From the NCBI GenBank assembly GCA_023150615.1, contig JAKLKO010000002.1, positions 1 through 64,000 on the forward strand: a stretch of 64,000 bases of DNA, in the 5' to 3' direction. The notes beneath the pieces are model-generated. The model did no database searches, had not been told where the DNA came from, and saw only the letters and a program-made list of their open reading frames with translations. The DNA is from Phycisphaerae bacterium (GTDB lineage Bacteria > Planctomycetota > Phycisphaerae > UBA1845 > UTPLA1). The translations under genes were made by a program, and so were the position numbers. Positions 19,901 through 27,160 of the stretch are shown here, one piece after another. Numbering within the stretch: position 1 is the stretch's first letter; the number at the start of each line of letters is the position of its first letter.

Positions 19901-22900
19901 ATCAGACCAACACGCTGTTCATCACGGCCGGCGAGAAGGACCTCGAGGAGGTCGGGAAGGTCATCCAGCAACTGGATACACCGCCGCCGTCTCCGGAGGA
20001 CGACACGATCGTCACGTTCGGTTCGGCCGACATCATGATCGTCCCACTTCGCGTCGCATCGGCGGACAAGCTGGCGCCGGCGCTGACGAAGCTGATCCAG
20101 GACGCGAGCACCGGCCAGACGCCGACGAAGGACTTCATCCGCCGGCTGCGCGTCCTCGACGAGGAGGGCAATCCGGTCGCGGAGCTGAACATTGACGGCC
20201 CGACGTTTATTGTCGGCGATCCGGAGAGTAACGCGCTGGTCGTCGCGAGCACGCGCAAGAACCTGCTGATTCTCCGTGAGATCATCAAGCGCTTCGATGT
20301 CGAGCCGCTCCGCGACGCCGTGGATCTCAAGGTTCGCGTGCTCAAGTACGCCGATGCCAGCGAGGTCGCTGAGCAGCTCAAAAAGACGCTCGATGAGGCG
20401 AAGAAGCTGACGGCCCGCGCCGGCAAGTCGGAAGCGGCGGGCGGCGTACCCGAGAACGGCGCCGGCTCGCTCGTTTACAACGCGGTCGTGACGGCCGATC
20501 CGCGGACCAACACGATCATCCTGGCGGGCAAGCCCGACACGATGACGATTTTCGACCAGGTCATTGACAAGCTGGACATGCCCGGCCAGACGGCGATGCC
20601 GATCGAGATCATCAAGCTCTCGTACGCGAGCAGCACCTCGCTTGAGACGGTGCTGGATGATCTGATGAAGAAGCGCGCCGAAGCGCTGCCGAAAGGCAGC
20701 GGGCCGAACGCCGGCAAGACCGAGGCGGTCATTATCAAGGCCGACCCGCGCGCTGAGACGTTGATCGTCGCCGCCCGAGGCGATCGCATGCTCGAACTGA
20801 AGGAGCTGATCAAGAAGCTGGACATCCCCGCGACGGCGCTGGTTGACAACATCCGCATGATCCCGCTGAAGAACAGCAGCGCGGCGGACCTGGCGACGAA
20901 GATCGGCGATCTGTGGACGAAGCGGGCGGAGCAGCGCGGGACCGGCGATATCAAGCTGGAGAAGCCCGCGATCGTCGCGGACGAACGGAGCAACTCGCTG
21001 ATCGTCGCGGCGGCGAGGGGCGACTTCGACGCGATCAAGTCGCTGGTCGAAAAACTCGAGGCCCTTCCGTTCGGACCGATCGCCGACATCCGCATCCTTC
21101 CGCTGAAGTTCAACTCAGCCAAGGACCTCGCGCCGGTCTTCAAGAAGCTCTTTGACGAGCGCGCCAAGCAGCGCGAGGGCACCGATGGTAAAGCGCGCCC
21201 GAGCGACATGGTTGCGATCGACGCCGATCCGGTGACCAACTCGATTCTCGTTGCGTGTTCACCGGAGAACTTCGAGCTGCTGCGGCAGAAACTGGAACAG
21301 CTCGACGTGGAGACCGGCGTCGTCGGCGTTGTCGAGCTGTTCATGCTGCAGAACGTCGAGGCACACCGCGCAAAGAAGACGCTCGACGACATCTTTAAGG
21401 AGGGTGTTTTCAAGCCCGGCGGCGCCGGTACGGACTCGGCGGTCGCCAAGGCGCGCGAAAAGGTGACGGTCAGCACGGACGACCGCTCCAACACGCTGAT
21501 TGTGTCGGCCAGCCCCGAGAACATGCAGGTGGTCCGCAAGATCGTGCAGCAGATGGAGGATGTGCGCACGCCGTGGAACCTGTCAAACACAAGGTTTTTC
21601 GAGCTCCAGCACGCCGACGCGGTGAAAGTGGCCGCGCAGCTCGCGGACTTCTTCCAGAAGACCGAAACGGCCGTGACGTCGGGCGGGCGCGAGAAGACGG
21701 ACATCCCCGTGACGGTGATCGCGGATGAACGCAGCAATCGGATTCTCATCGGCGGCTCGCCGGACGGAATCGCGCGCGCCGCGTCGCTGATCGAGAAGAT
21801 GGACACGCCGCCCGGGCAGCCGAGCTCGACGATCGAGGTCTATCGACTGCGCGAAGGCGCGGCCGGCAAGATCGGGCCGATGCTCGAGGACATGTTCAAG
21901 GAGCGGAATCAGCCGCGGGGCGGTGCGGCGACGCCCTCGGTCCCGAACATCCCCGTGACGGTCAAGGTCGATGAGCAGAGCAACGGACTGGTGATCTCCG
22001 CGTCGCGAGAGGATCACGTTCTGATCAAGAACCTCCTCGGAATCCTCGATCGGCGTTCCAACATCCTCGAACAGGTCAAGCTGTTCGCGCTCAAGAAGGC
22101 CCGCGCGGAAGCGATCAAGAAGATCTTGGAAGAGCTGTACAAGGGGGGTGGATCGACGGGTGGAACCGGAGCGGGCGCGGCGCAGATGGCGGTCGCCGTC
22201 ACGACCGACCCGCGGACGAACGCGGTCGTGGTCGCCGGTCCGCCGGGCGAGCTGGAAAACATCGCCAAACTCGTCGAGCGGCTCGACTCGGCGATGCCGA
22301 TCGACGAGGCGCAGATCGCCATCTTTCCGCTCGAAAACGCCGATGCCGAGAAGACGTCCGAATTGCTCAACGATCTCCTGACGGGCAAGCTCGCGCCGGG
22401 CGGGGGCACGAGCGGCGGCGGGGGCGGAACATCGCAGCAGAGTGAGATGGGCTCGATGCTGATCTCCTTCGCCAGCCGCGATCCGCGCGGCGAGGAAGTC
22501 TTCTACAAGACCATCCGCGAGAACGTGCAGTTGTCGTTTGACGAACGGACCAACGCCGTCATCGTCGTGGCGCCGCCGCCGACCGTGCAGCTCATCGGGA
22601 ACCTCATCAAGACACTGGACGGGTACAAGAAGCGAGACGTATTCGTTCGCGTGTTCATGCTCCGCAATGCTGACGCGGCCAAGACCGTTGAGTTGCTGGA
22701 GAAGGTCTTCGCCCAGGACGAAGGCACGTCGCAGCAAGCCGAGTTCCAGCAGGGACGCGAGATCAAGGTCGAAGGCGGCGCGACGAGCACCGGCGGTCCC
22801 ACGGCCGCCTCGCAGGGCGGCGCTGCGGCGCGCGGCACGTTCGGCAAGCCCAAAACGACGTTCACCAGCGATTCGCGGACGAACAGCGTCGTCGTGGCCG

Positions 22901-24321
22901 GCTGGCCCGAGGACATCGACGTCGCCGGCGACATCATCGACCAGTTGGACTCGCAGGACATCCGCGATCGCATCAACTACGTCTATCCGCTCCAGAACGC
23001 GAAGGCCGAGGACGTCGTCACCGCGCTGGACAGCTATTTCCAGAAAGAGACGGAGCGGATCAGCCGGCAGGGCGAGGGACTGTCCGAGGCCCGCAAGGCC
23101 GAGATGGAGGTCTCGGCGGTCTCGCACGAGCAGAGCAACCAGGTCATCCTCTCGTTCAGTCCGCGGTACCAGTCGCAGGTCCTCGACATCGTGCAGCAGC
23201 TCGACACGCCCCCGCCGCAGGTCATGATCCAGGCGCTGCTGGCGGAGGTGACGCTCGACGATCGCTTCGAGATGGGTCTGGAATTCGCACTTCAGCAGCT
23301 TCGTTTCAGTGAGACGGCCGTCACGGGCCCGAACGGGACGCTGTCGAGCAGCCATTTCGACGTCGTCGGCGGCACGGACCTCGGTGCGGCGGCGTCGAGC
23401 GGCGGACTGGGAGGGTTCTCGTTCACGGTGACGGGCGAGGATTTCAACTTCCTCGTCCGTGCGCTTCAGTCCGATTCCAAGCTCGAGGTGCTCCAGCGCC
23501 CGATGATCATGTGCCAGGACAACCAGGAAGCGTCGATCATCGTCGGCCAGTCGGTGCCGTTCCTTCGCGGTACGCAGGTGACCGACAACGGACAGGTGAC
23601 GAGCCAGATCGAATACGAGGACATCGGTGTGCAGCTCGACGTCAAGCCGCACATCAATCCGGACGGATTCGTCTATCTGGAGGTCAAGCCGGAAATCTCG
23701 CAGATTACGCCCTCGACGATTGACGTCGGGAATGGCATTCGCGCACCGATCTTCGCCAAGCGCAACGCCGAGACGACCGTCGTCGTGAAGGACGGCGAAA
23801 CGGTGGTCATCGGCGGACTGATCACGACCAGCGACCAAGATCAGGAGAGCAAGGTCCCGGTGCTTGGCGATCTGCCGGGGATCGGCGTGCTCTTCCGAAC
23901 GACCACGCGCACCAAGACGAAGACGGAACTGCTGATCGTCCTCACTCCGCGCGTCGTCCGCACCGTCGAGGACGCCCGCCGCATGAGCATCGATGCCCGC
24001 GACGTCACATCCGTCCTGACGCCGGAGCAGAAGCAGAGTCCGCTGATGGCCGGCCTTCAGGTCCGGCCCGAGTCGCAGGACGAGGTCCCGATCGTCGATT
24101 CCGTCGAGCCGGCCGAGTACCGCATCGAGGGCGCCCCATCGCCGACGACCCAACCGGGCGTACAGCCGGCCGGACCCGCCTACGGCCCGGTCGCCCCCGA
24201 GTATGGTCCGTTTCGACCGGTCTCGCTGGGTGTGGAACCGGCTGCGGCGGACGACGGCGTGATGCGGCCGACGCTCGAGGCGTTGGGTGTCCGGCGGTCC
24301 GAGCGTCGGATGGAACAGTGA
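10936..24321 (+). CDS. gspD: Giant secretin (GspD-type) with about 42 secretin_N repeats
   Basis: Outer-membrane secretin, here 4,461 aa against about 650-750 aa in typical GspD. ATG 10936 overlaps the previous stop (ATGA); a GTG at 10924 is also in frame. Order: basic N-terminus, signal-peptide-like helix (about 37-58), Pro/Thr/Ala-rich linker, an N0/STN-like domain near residue 205, then tandem NolW-like N-domains to about residue 4090. The C-terminal secretin domain (about 4092-4330) has the family marks LQRPMIMCQDNQEASIIVGQ, ETVVVKDGETVVIGGL and VPVLGDLPGIGVLF ... TELLIVLTPRVV. A Pro-rich tail of about 120 aa ends the protein. Each N repeat has an ADAxxVAxxL helix, then DPRTNxLIV-type strands and a helix ending in LDxP. 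The reading frame is unbroken over 13 kb. Confidence 0.95.
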   Translation: MIRAQRTANGPAARDERSASAPERCGYSRALGPTGRGRSFAALTLTLFVLVASAGPAQSMAPASGVSDRKNVATTRAATRPALPAPQPPRAYTTAQPATRPGGGASDDDVAERLRALRERALASTRPASTRPALPTPDRSAVPAAPGAAAPGVKHDVPVAPTPTVPKVLLPAPKPGEPVAGPSVEPVAATTAPESQPTTLPAEAKRYRFDYFDTPWRDVLDDFSRVSGLSIVGDTKSLTDNLTYRSPRDFSYDEALYQLNELLLMRVSKMLLLREENQLVIGRLPDLIRQIPPRLMFNSVKEFEAATLDDHQMALVIYKPPPGWQPIEVIDEFRPRFEDYYGTQVFGDAIILTGMARDHRRFIEVVGQFTRDHPTPPTNEPPWTTITLKQSKASDVQNILRQLYPAAPPRAPRPGEDPQALAAQAINIVADLRNNTLLVKASPPKVKEIVEIAHQLDAASVNVEMEMRVFELANIGADELANALRPVSQADAQEARDPNVFVTPEEQRSRMWNVFPQPGGNKLIVIGGPKGVARAETMIKSFDVAEAGAGAVHVALKHASAQEVAQILTNVFRQKPGRQAAGPVFSADNSGNAIVMAGGRQAQYDEIRGLIEQLDQPLPETQREHLIKLERASPTDVAAALTQLASGAPIAGRRAAGPVAAAAAPKFIGNDLSGFLIVRCDDEDWPRFERLIKELDGQTADSSPIMRTFAIRHAQADEIVAILTPMFTGLPARKGVPPPQVKFTADPRNNAVLVWATPEVLDRIAPMVAELDIPSDVGRVQVIRLENAEAADVAQVLSQTFGAGIGAAARKPGGAPPSAAGAVKITAEPITNSLLVVAPKLEFEQIKSLATEMDANAVGRKPMRVTVPIRNRPATEVADALRNLGGSVGGKPGAAGPGGSAMKIVASGELVILDGPRDDVMKAFELIASIDIVSSGRQVKVYPVTDAEDAAEALRVLMSGTPSPRPTPGAAGAPATRAMPMSGTTQIYPDKYRNVLVVHAMPNDFPAIDMLVEAIEKEIEPVPGATTTVGEWHSFTLKFREAYDLTYDLEDLLSPRGTKGGPQFATGPDKHMLLVKCKPRQLAEVERVVKMFDVPEGGGLSGTRLKVKELKDTISSEAAARLLAAQFQAETGRIVEIQSNADAAGGIEVVDIHEDEPVVAPTTQPVGFKSVAPCVLPATVMQSLALALEQFKEGELSEDGSPDKDDDDESPVSGATSSTPTTAPAAPPPRQPLRIYTTDEGKVVISGEADDVETAIKMLEDIEELPQRRILKIFPIKYGDVTDVAQKLDAIFNERAIPAAAAPQQQQLQPQPQVPQPGKPGQPPGMPGEAAPAGRDRKQQASAPTRTRAAGGTQRIHIVPDTRGRKLFVRAVDADFPLIIAVLKSLDVEMTQHRNIRIFKLINLNAVDTARLLREILGLDQRAPVAAGRRMMQMQPGQPPGQGGQPVEGMPVQGQPGQPGTGQPPGQEGAVASAETTTITPDEQTNRIIAAAPPDTLNLIENIINDLDKQPNDTQPTMKRVPLQFARAVEVANVVRDIAQATDPNAARGGRRGTAGGRSSSVSINADPRTNSVVLAGGSKDVDRVATIVRDLDIDTGDAGQVEIFTVKGDVATMAAALREMYGRGGPGGASDVAITGDAATGSLLVRAPTATRTEIAAKIREMETRIVESSKPRTITLTLADADTVAKKLQEIFADRAQRGGRQAIKIIGVPSTKSVVVQAPDDLYPEIERHARAMDSQPVELDIRSFKLKHAKAVEVVDKLNSLVQQVAQQMSRGQGSDIKLGLFAYTPDPLTNSIVVTGNPVTFMVMEKVLASIDVEQSELTRREVRSYVLNRNVSAQQVAANIQQLFAGMQSKDGIPPPNVAAEPNSNMVLVTATEAQHKDIQQKIVNPLLEAVSEEAKQFRVPLQFARADEAANTLTNYFNQWRTSRGNKPQDTIAIVADMNSNTLLVNATKSAKAVFDEMLATIDVEPMKRSTRTFVVRYAAPWTLATILNQQYQNRASRNPNDQVVASFEDGTSSLVITANEKNMNEIAELIQMLDVPGSATKDTRFIKLEHARADEIANSLNQAWQAKTRPSRADGKYPVQITPDMVGNTLIVTSSDADYQATIEMVKALDVPAPGASQRQTRTYQVKFADPNSIVHAINTSFQPPPGRSASPLEIVRAAADWATGSIVVNATGDKHDEIARLIEEMDKATDATRTSHIIEVVNSDPRDVAQALTNIYNQRQRTRSNAPPVTISAMQNSTKLVVNCNETEYAEIRQLVEQIDQGGDRYSGRSVHTITMPEQVKAKDVADSITKLFGGQGYGGQQGLKAEANAATNTLLVFATEQEFEKINAEVIEKLSQVPPVGTLNIYRVPLKYANADEVARTLSQFFKEMQGLQQQIRPWWDDRAGGGGERALEDRVTITAEAGSNMLIIACTETTKKKIDEMLKDIDSDTVPGGNNVLEMFALKNIDATDMVGILEEYLKLSRRTRTEDSQESIPWWARGPQQKTDEKTVLAGDMRLKVVESMNAIIVVGKPESMPHVRELIARLDVPVETPANSPRMIQLKNANATQLASTLEKAFADTAAARGPGQPTRQRPVIVAESSTNMLIVRAAANDYALIEKMVSDLDTRMTGEPSTVRILPLPSGLDVVDLAKQIEKTLNDAEANRATQIRDYRPDKVSINADLRTNTLIVAASKAKFEEVERLVQQLARMSPSTGTTATFIPVSNSRPEDIKKLIEDMQQKRRTGSRGDAAGRRERALTPARRGPAMAQFAPRYAPLATALLSLAIAQAAPPPADRPLVQTIRPAAPTTQPAPTVVPPGVTTQPTAAPGVVSLQLSGGPLTIQAGVNGLMVIGSEEDTRAISQIVAMLDREVPNAQIDFVNLRNAQAVSLAKSLQDVYTRLEQSRPPGAQPRPEDKVAFIAEPRTNTIYVVATRDKMPDVIALVEKSDLAPAIGSNALRSFVLKHRRVKDVEENLKAVIQMWLKQKGITDTNTIGVSRDDQTNTLFITAGEKDLEEVGKVIQQLDTPPPSPEDDTIVTFGSADIMIVPLRVASADKLAPALTKLIQDASTGQTPTKDFIRRLRVLDEEGNPVAELNIDGPTFIVGDPESNALVVASTRKNLLILREIIKRFDVEPLRDAVDLKVRVLKYADASEVAEQLKKTLDEAKKLTARAGKSEAAGGVPENGAGSLVYNAVVTADPRTNTIILAGKPDTMTIFDQVIDKLDMPGQTAMPIEIIKLSYASSTSLETVLDDLMKKRAEALPKGSGPNAGKTEAVIIKADPRAETLIVAARGDRMLELKELIKKLDIPATALVDNIRMIPLKNSSAADLATKIGDLWTKRAEQRGTGDIKLEKPAIVADERSNSLIVAAARGDFDAIKSLVEKLEALPFGPIADIRILPLKFNSAKDLAPVFKKLFDERAKQREGTDGKARPSDMVAIDADPVTNSILVACSPENFELLRQKLEQLDVETGVVGVVELFMLQNVEAHRAKKTLDDIFKEGVFKPGGAGTDSAVAKAREKVTVSTDDRSNTLIVSASPENMQVVRKIVQQMEDVRTPWNLSNTRFFELQHADAVKVAAQLADFFQKTETAVTSGGREKTDIPVTVIADERSNRILIGGSPDGIARAASLIEKMDTPPGQPSSTIEVYRLREGAAGKIGPMLEDMFKERNQPRGGAATPSVPNIPVTVKVDEQSNGLVISASREDHVLIKNLLGILDRRSNILEQVKLFALKKARAEAIKKILEELYKGGGSTGGTGAGAAQMAVAVTTDPRTNAVVVAGPPGELENIAKLVERLDSAMPIDEAQIAIFPLENADAEKTSELLNDLLTGKLAPGGGTSGGGGGTSQQSEMGSMLISFASRDPRGEEVFYKTIRENVQLSFDERTNAVIVVAPPPTVQLIGNLIKTLDGYKKRDVFVRVFMLRNADAAKTVELLEKVFAQDEGTSQQAEFQQGREIKVEGGATSTGGPTAASQGGAAARGTFGKPKTTFTSDSRTNSVVVAGWPEDIDVAGDIIDQLDSQDIRDRINYVYPLQNAKAEDVVTALDSYFQKETERISRQGEGLSEARKAEMEVSAVSHEQSNQVILSFSPRYQSQVLDIVQQLDTPPPQVMIQALLAEVTLDDRFEMGLEFALQQLRFSETAVTGPNGTLSSSHFDVVGGTDLGAAASSGGLGGFSFTVTGEDFNFLVRALQSDSKLEVLQRPMIMCQDNQEASIIVGQSVPFLRGTQVTDNGQVTSQIEYEDIGVQLDVKPHINPDGFVYLEVKPEISQITPSTIDVGNGIRAPIFAKRNAETTVVVKDGETVVIGGLITTSDQDQESKVPVLGDLPGIGVLFRTTTRTKTKTELLIVLTPRVVRTVEDARRMSIDARDVTSVLTPEQKQSPLMAGLQVRPESQDEVPIVDSVEPAEYRIEGAPSPTTQPGVQPAGPAYGPVAPEYGPFRPVSLGVEPAAADDGVMRPTLEALGVRRSERRMEQ
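12080..23211 (+). repeat. About 42 tandem secretin_N-type protein repeats inside gspD
   Basis: By eye I count about 42 units of roughly 75-110 aa (mean about 88 aa). They share the pattern hydrophobic strand, ADAxxVAxxLxxxF, variable loop, (I/V)xxDxRTNxLIVxA, and a closing helix ending in LDxP. Loops vary most: several carry long Pro/Gln/Gly inserts (for example nt 14860-15000 and 15230-15350). Units are diverged enough that no long identical DNA repeats are visible, so the array is not a recent expansion. The exact count depends on how degenerate units near nt 14200-14700 and 19030-19530 are treated. Confidence 0.85.
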
Positions 24322-24971
24322 TGCTCATGCATCGACCCATCATGTCCGTGCATCCACACGCGGGCCGTGTCGGCCGGATTCTCGTGATGAGTGTCCTCGG
24401 CGCGCTGACGACGGGAACGATCGGTTGCTCGCAGCAGCAAATCCAGGAGATGCAGGCGCGGATGACGCCGCGGACGGAGCCGCCGGACGATCCGAACATC
24501 ATCGGCGTGCACAAGTTCGTCGCGCAGGAGCCGTGGTTGAGCTTCCGGCAGGAAGGTCCGCCACAGGTCGACGGCATCAAGACGACGCTTTATCTGGAAT
24601 CGGGCACGACGGGCAAGGGCGCGTTCGGCGACGGCACGATCCGCGTCTCGATGTACACGGTCGATCGCTATCCGGACGGCAGCGAGCACGTGACGCGGGC
24701 CTATCAATGGGAACTGACGCCGGAGCAGTCGTTGCCGTGGCGGCGCGTCAAGGAGACGCGGCTCGGGTGGGGCTACGGCCTTCACCTGCAGTGGAAGGAC
24801 GTCGACGTCGCCGACCGCGAGATCGAGTTGGTCTATGCGTTCGAACGGCGGGACGGGCGCGTGGTCTCGTCGAAGCCGATCCGATTGCGCGTCCCGCCTC
24901 GGGCCACCGTCGTGAGGCCGGAGCCGAAGTCGCCGGAGAAGGCCGAATATTCCGTGCTGAAGGCCCAATAG
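24318..24971 (+). CDS. Lipoprotein of unknown function at the end of the gsp operon
   Basis: 217 aa with an N-terminal membrane-targeting helix (RILVMSVLGALTTGT) ending in a lipobox-like TIGC, Cys at residue 37. The rest is a soluble beta-rich domain with no motif I recognise (KTTLYLESGTTGKGAFGDGTIRV, YQWELTPEQSLPW). The GTG at 24318 (or ATG at 24321) overlaps the secretin stop, so translation is coupled to gspD. A lipoprotein made with a secretin could act as its pilotin or as an outer-membrane anchor, but this is only inferred from position; it does not look like known pilotins in sequence. Confidence 0.82.
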   Translation: MMLMHRPIMSVHPHAGRVGRILVMSVLGALTTGTIGCSQQQIQEMQARMTPRTEPPDDPNIIGVHKFVAQEPWLSFRQEGPPQVDGIKTTLYLESGTTGKGAFGDGTIRVSMYTVDRYPDGSEHVTRAYQWELTPEQSLPWRRVKETRLGWGYGLHLQWKDVDVADREIELVYAFERRDGRVVSSKPIRLRVPPRATVVRPEPKSPEKAEYSVLKAQ

Positions 24972-25076
24972 CTTCCGGAAGGAACTCGCGACTCGCGGAC
25001 GATGCGCGTGGCCGCATGCCTGTCGAGGGCTGGCAGCGCCGCGGGCCGCAGACGTGGGTTTGCCAGGAGAGTCGTC

Positions 25077-25748
25077 ATGGACCCGGGCAGTTCGACGGAA
25101 ATCTCGCGCGACAGCGTCGCTGCGCTCGGCACGATCCGGACGTGGAAGACGTTTTTCGTCTCCATCGCGGCACTGTGCGTGGGCGTGCACGCCGCCACGT
25201 GGGTGGCCGTGCGGCACTTCGGCGTGCTCGATGCCCGAACCTCGCCGAGCGCGAGCCCCGTGACGGATACGTCGGTCGTCGGTCCGTTGCCGACGCCCAC
25301 GGCGGACCGCGAGCGTGCGGATATCGTATTCCGCGCGATCCAGACGGCCCTTCCGCTGACCGAATTCGTCGGCCGGATCGCCGTGCTGCTTCTGGCCGTC
25401 ACGATGCTGACGGCCGTCCTGACCGGGCTGACCGGACGGTTGCCGGTCCACGGGTTCATCCGCGGATTCTTCGAGTCGATCGCGGCGTTTGCGTTCTGCC
25501 TGCCATGGGAGCGACTCACGGTGCACGGAGCCCGGCTGACGGGGGTCTTTTTCGATAGTTCGATCTTCGATGAGGCGATCGAGGTCGCGCCAGTGTCCGG
25601 AAGCGGCCAGGCGCTGCTGTTCGTGCGCTACGTCGCGTATCCGCTGTTCCTCATCATCCTGCTCGTCCTTGCAAGTCTGCACTTCCGCCGATCGTACCGC
25701 GAGTCGCTGCAACGGCCGGGCGCAAACATCCCCATGCGCGTCGTCTAA
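25077..25748 (+). CDS. Membrane protein of unknown function
   Basis: 223-aa protein with three or four hydrophobic segments: KTFFVSIAALCVGVHAATWVAV, RIAVLLLAVTMLTAVLTGLTG, a weaker FIRGFFESIAAFAFCLP, and the C-terminal YVAYPLFLIILLVLASLHF. I chose ATG 25077 because AGGAGAG lies just upstream; the frame is open to 25002. The sequence resembles no family that I can name. It lies about 105 bases after the lipoprotein gene and points the same way, so it may be at the end of the secretion operon. Confidence 0.7.
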   Translation: MDPGSSTEISRDSVAALGTIRTWKTFFVSIAALCVGVHAATWVAVRHFGVLDARTSPSASPVTDTSVVGPLPTPTADRERADIVFRAIQTALPLTEFVGRIAVLLLAVTMLTAVLTGLTGRLPVHGFIRGFFESIAAFAFCLPWERLTVHGARLTGVFFDSSIFDEAIEVAPVSGSGQALLFVRYVAYPLFLIILLVLASLHFRRSYRESLQRPGANIPMRVV

Positions 25749-25847
25749 GCTCCCCGTTGTGCCGACGCGTTCTGCCGTTAAGCTCACGCAGCGTCGACAT
25801 CCGGCGTGCGGTTGCCGGACGTCTCGGGATTGGTGGACGGCTGCGCC

Positions 25848-27125
25848 ATGGGACCGATTGCGAATCGAAGGATGCTGCGCCGTGTACTGATCGCACTGGC
25901 GGTCGCCGGTGCACTGATCTCGGGCCTGCTATTGACCGGATCGAGCGGCGGGGCGGACAGTCTTCTGTCGCGCGTCTGCGCGCCCGGTCCGAGCACCGAC
26001 TGTGCCTCGGTCATCGCGAGCCGCTGGGGCGGGATCCTCGGGCTTCCGACCTCGGCGTGGGGGTTCGCGTATTTCGGGCTCGTCGCCGTTTGGTATTGCC
26101 TGTGCGGGCTTCCGAACCGCGCTGGTCGGTTTCGCCATGGGGTCATCGTTGCCGTCGTAGGCGCCGGCGCGGTCGTGTCGGCGCTGCTGATGATCGAGAT
26201 GCTTGCGCGGCTTTCGATGCGCTGCCCGTGGTGCATTGCCGTGCACGCGGTCAACGGCTTCCTGGTGGTCGGAACGCTCCTGGCGTATCCGCGGCATGTC
26301 GCGGCACGACCGGCGGGCGCAGAGCCGGAATCGCCGCGTCCGACTGGCGCTGCGATCGCGAGCGTTGCCTTTTGCAGCTCCTGCCTTGCGGCGGCGGCGG
26401 TCGCGTTTTTCTCGGCGCAGTACTACTACCGCCAATCCGGCCTTTATCAAGGGGCATTGCTCGACGCGACGAACACTCCGGAGTACGTCGTCTGGCGGCA
26501 CGCACAGAGTCCGAAGGTCGAGCTGCCGATTCGCGACGATGATCCGACGGTCGGCGAGCGATCGGCCGCGCACCGGCTTGTCGTGTTTATGGATTTTCAG
26601 TGCCCGCACTGCCGCGAGTTCGAGGCATTCGCGCCCCGCCTCCTGTCGCACGTCCGCGGGCGGCTGCGCATCGTGTTCAAGCACTACCCCCTGTCGCGCG
26701 ACTGCTCGGACGCGCTGCCCGCCGCTCAGGACGTTCATCGTTTCGCCTGTCAGGCGGCAATCGCTTACGAGGCCGCGCGGAAGTGCGCTCCGGGGATGAC
26801 GTCGTGGCGATACCGGCACGCGCTGTTCGAGCATTCAGCGGAGTTCGCCGAAGCGCCGTGGACGCGGCTGGCCGTCGCGCTAACGGTCGATCGAGTTGCA
26901 TTCGAGAGTGCGATGTCCGACGCGTCAATTCGCGCGAGGATTGCGGAGGACGTCGCTCTCGCGCGGCGGCTCGATCTCGACGGATCCGGCGCGATGTTCC
27001 TCGACGGGCGGCGGCTGTATCACTGGAAGATCACGACCGCGGATGCGCGCCCGCGGCTCGACGAACTGGCGACATTTCGTCTGTGGGATCAACTGCTCGG
27101 CTTAGCACCGGCGGCGGCCGATTGA
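25848..27125 (+). CDS. VKOR-DsbA fusion, disulfide bond formation protein
   Basis: Two-domain oxidative folding enzyme. The N-terminal membrane part (residues about 1-200) is a vitamin K epoxide reductase homologue, with loop cysteines at residues 44 and 52 (VCAPGPSTDC), the family Ser/Gly pattern LGLPTSAWGFAYF and the redox motif CPWC at 126-129. A further membrane helix near residue 170 leads into a periplasmic thioredoxin/DsbA-like domain with CPHC at 252-255, in the context VVFMDFQCPHCREFEAF. In this family VKOR reoxidises the fused DsbA-like domain and passes electrons to quinone. ATG 25848 is preferred over GTG 25806. Its place after the secretion cluster fits a role in folding exported proteins. 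Confidence 0.92.
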   Translation: MGPIANRRMLRRVLIALAVAGALISGLLLTGSSGGADSLLSRVCAPGPSTDCASVIASRWGGILGLPTSAWGFAYFGLVAVWYCLCGLPNRAGRFRHGVIVAVVGAGAVVSALLMIEMLARLSMRCPWCIAVHAVNGFLVVGTLLAYPRHVAARPAGAEPESPRPTGAAIASVAFCSSCLAAAAVAFFSAQYYYRQSGLYQGALLDATNTPEYVVWRHAQSPKVELPIRDDDPTVGERSAAHRLVVFMDFQCPHCREFEAFAPRLLSHVRGRLRIVFKHYPLSRDCSDALPAAQDVHRFACQAAIAYEAARKCAPGMTSWRYRHALFEHSAEFAEAPWTRLAVALTVDRVAFESAMSDASIRARIAEDVALARRLDLDGSGAMFLDGRRLYHWKITTADARPRLDELATFRLWDQLLGLAPAAAD

Positions 27126-27160
27126 ATGGCACGGGCGGGCCTTTCCTCGTCCGTTCCGGA

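Noticed and set aside
12080-23211. The secretin repeats considered as a CRISPR-like or mobile repeat array
   Set aside because: The units are diverged at DNA level, in frame and protein-coding; there are no identical direct repeats with spacers.
21583-24153. 856-codon antisense open frame under the secretin C-terminus
   Set aside because: Same reasons; it lies under the best conserved part of the secretin.
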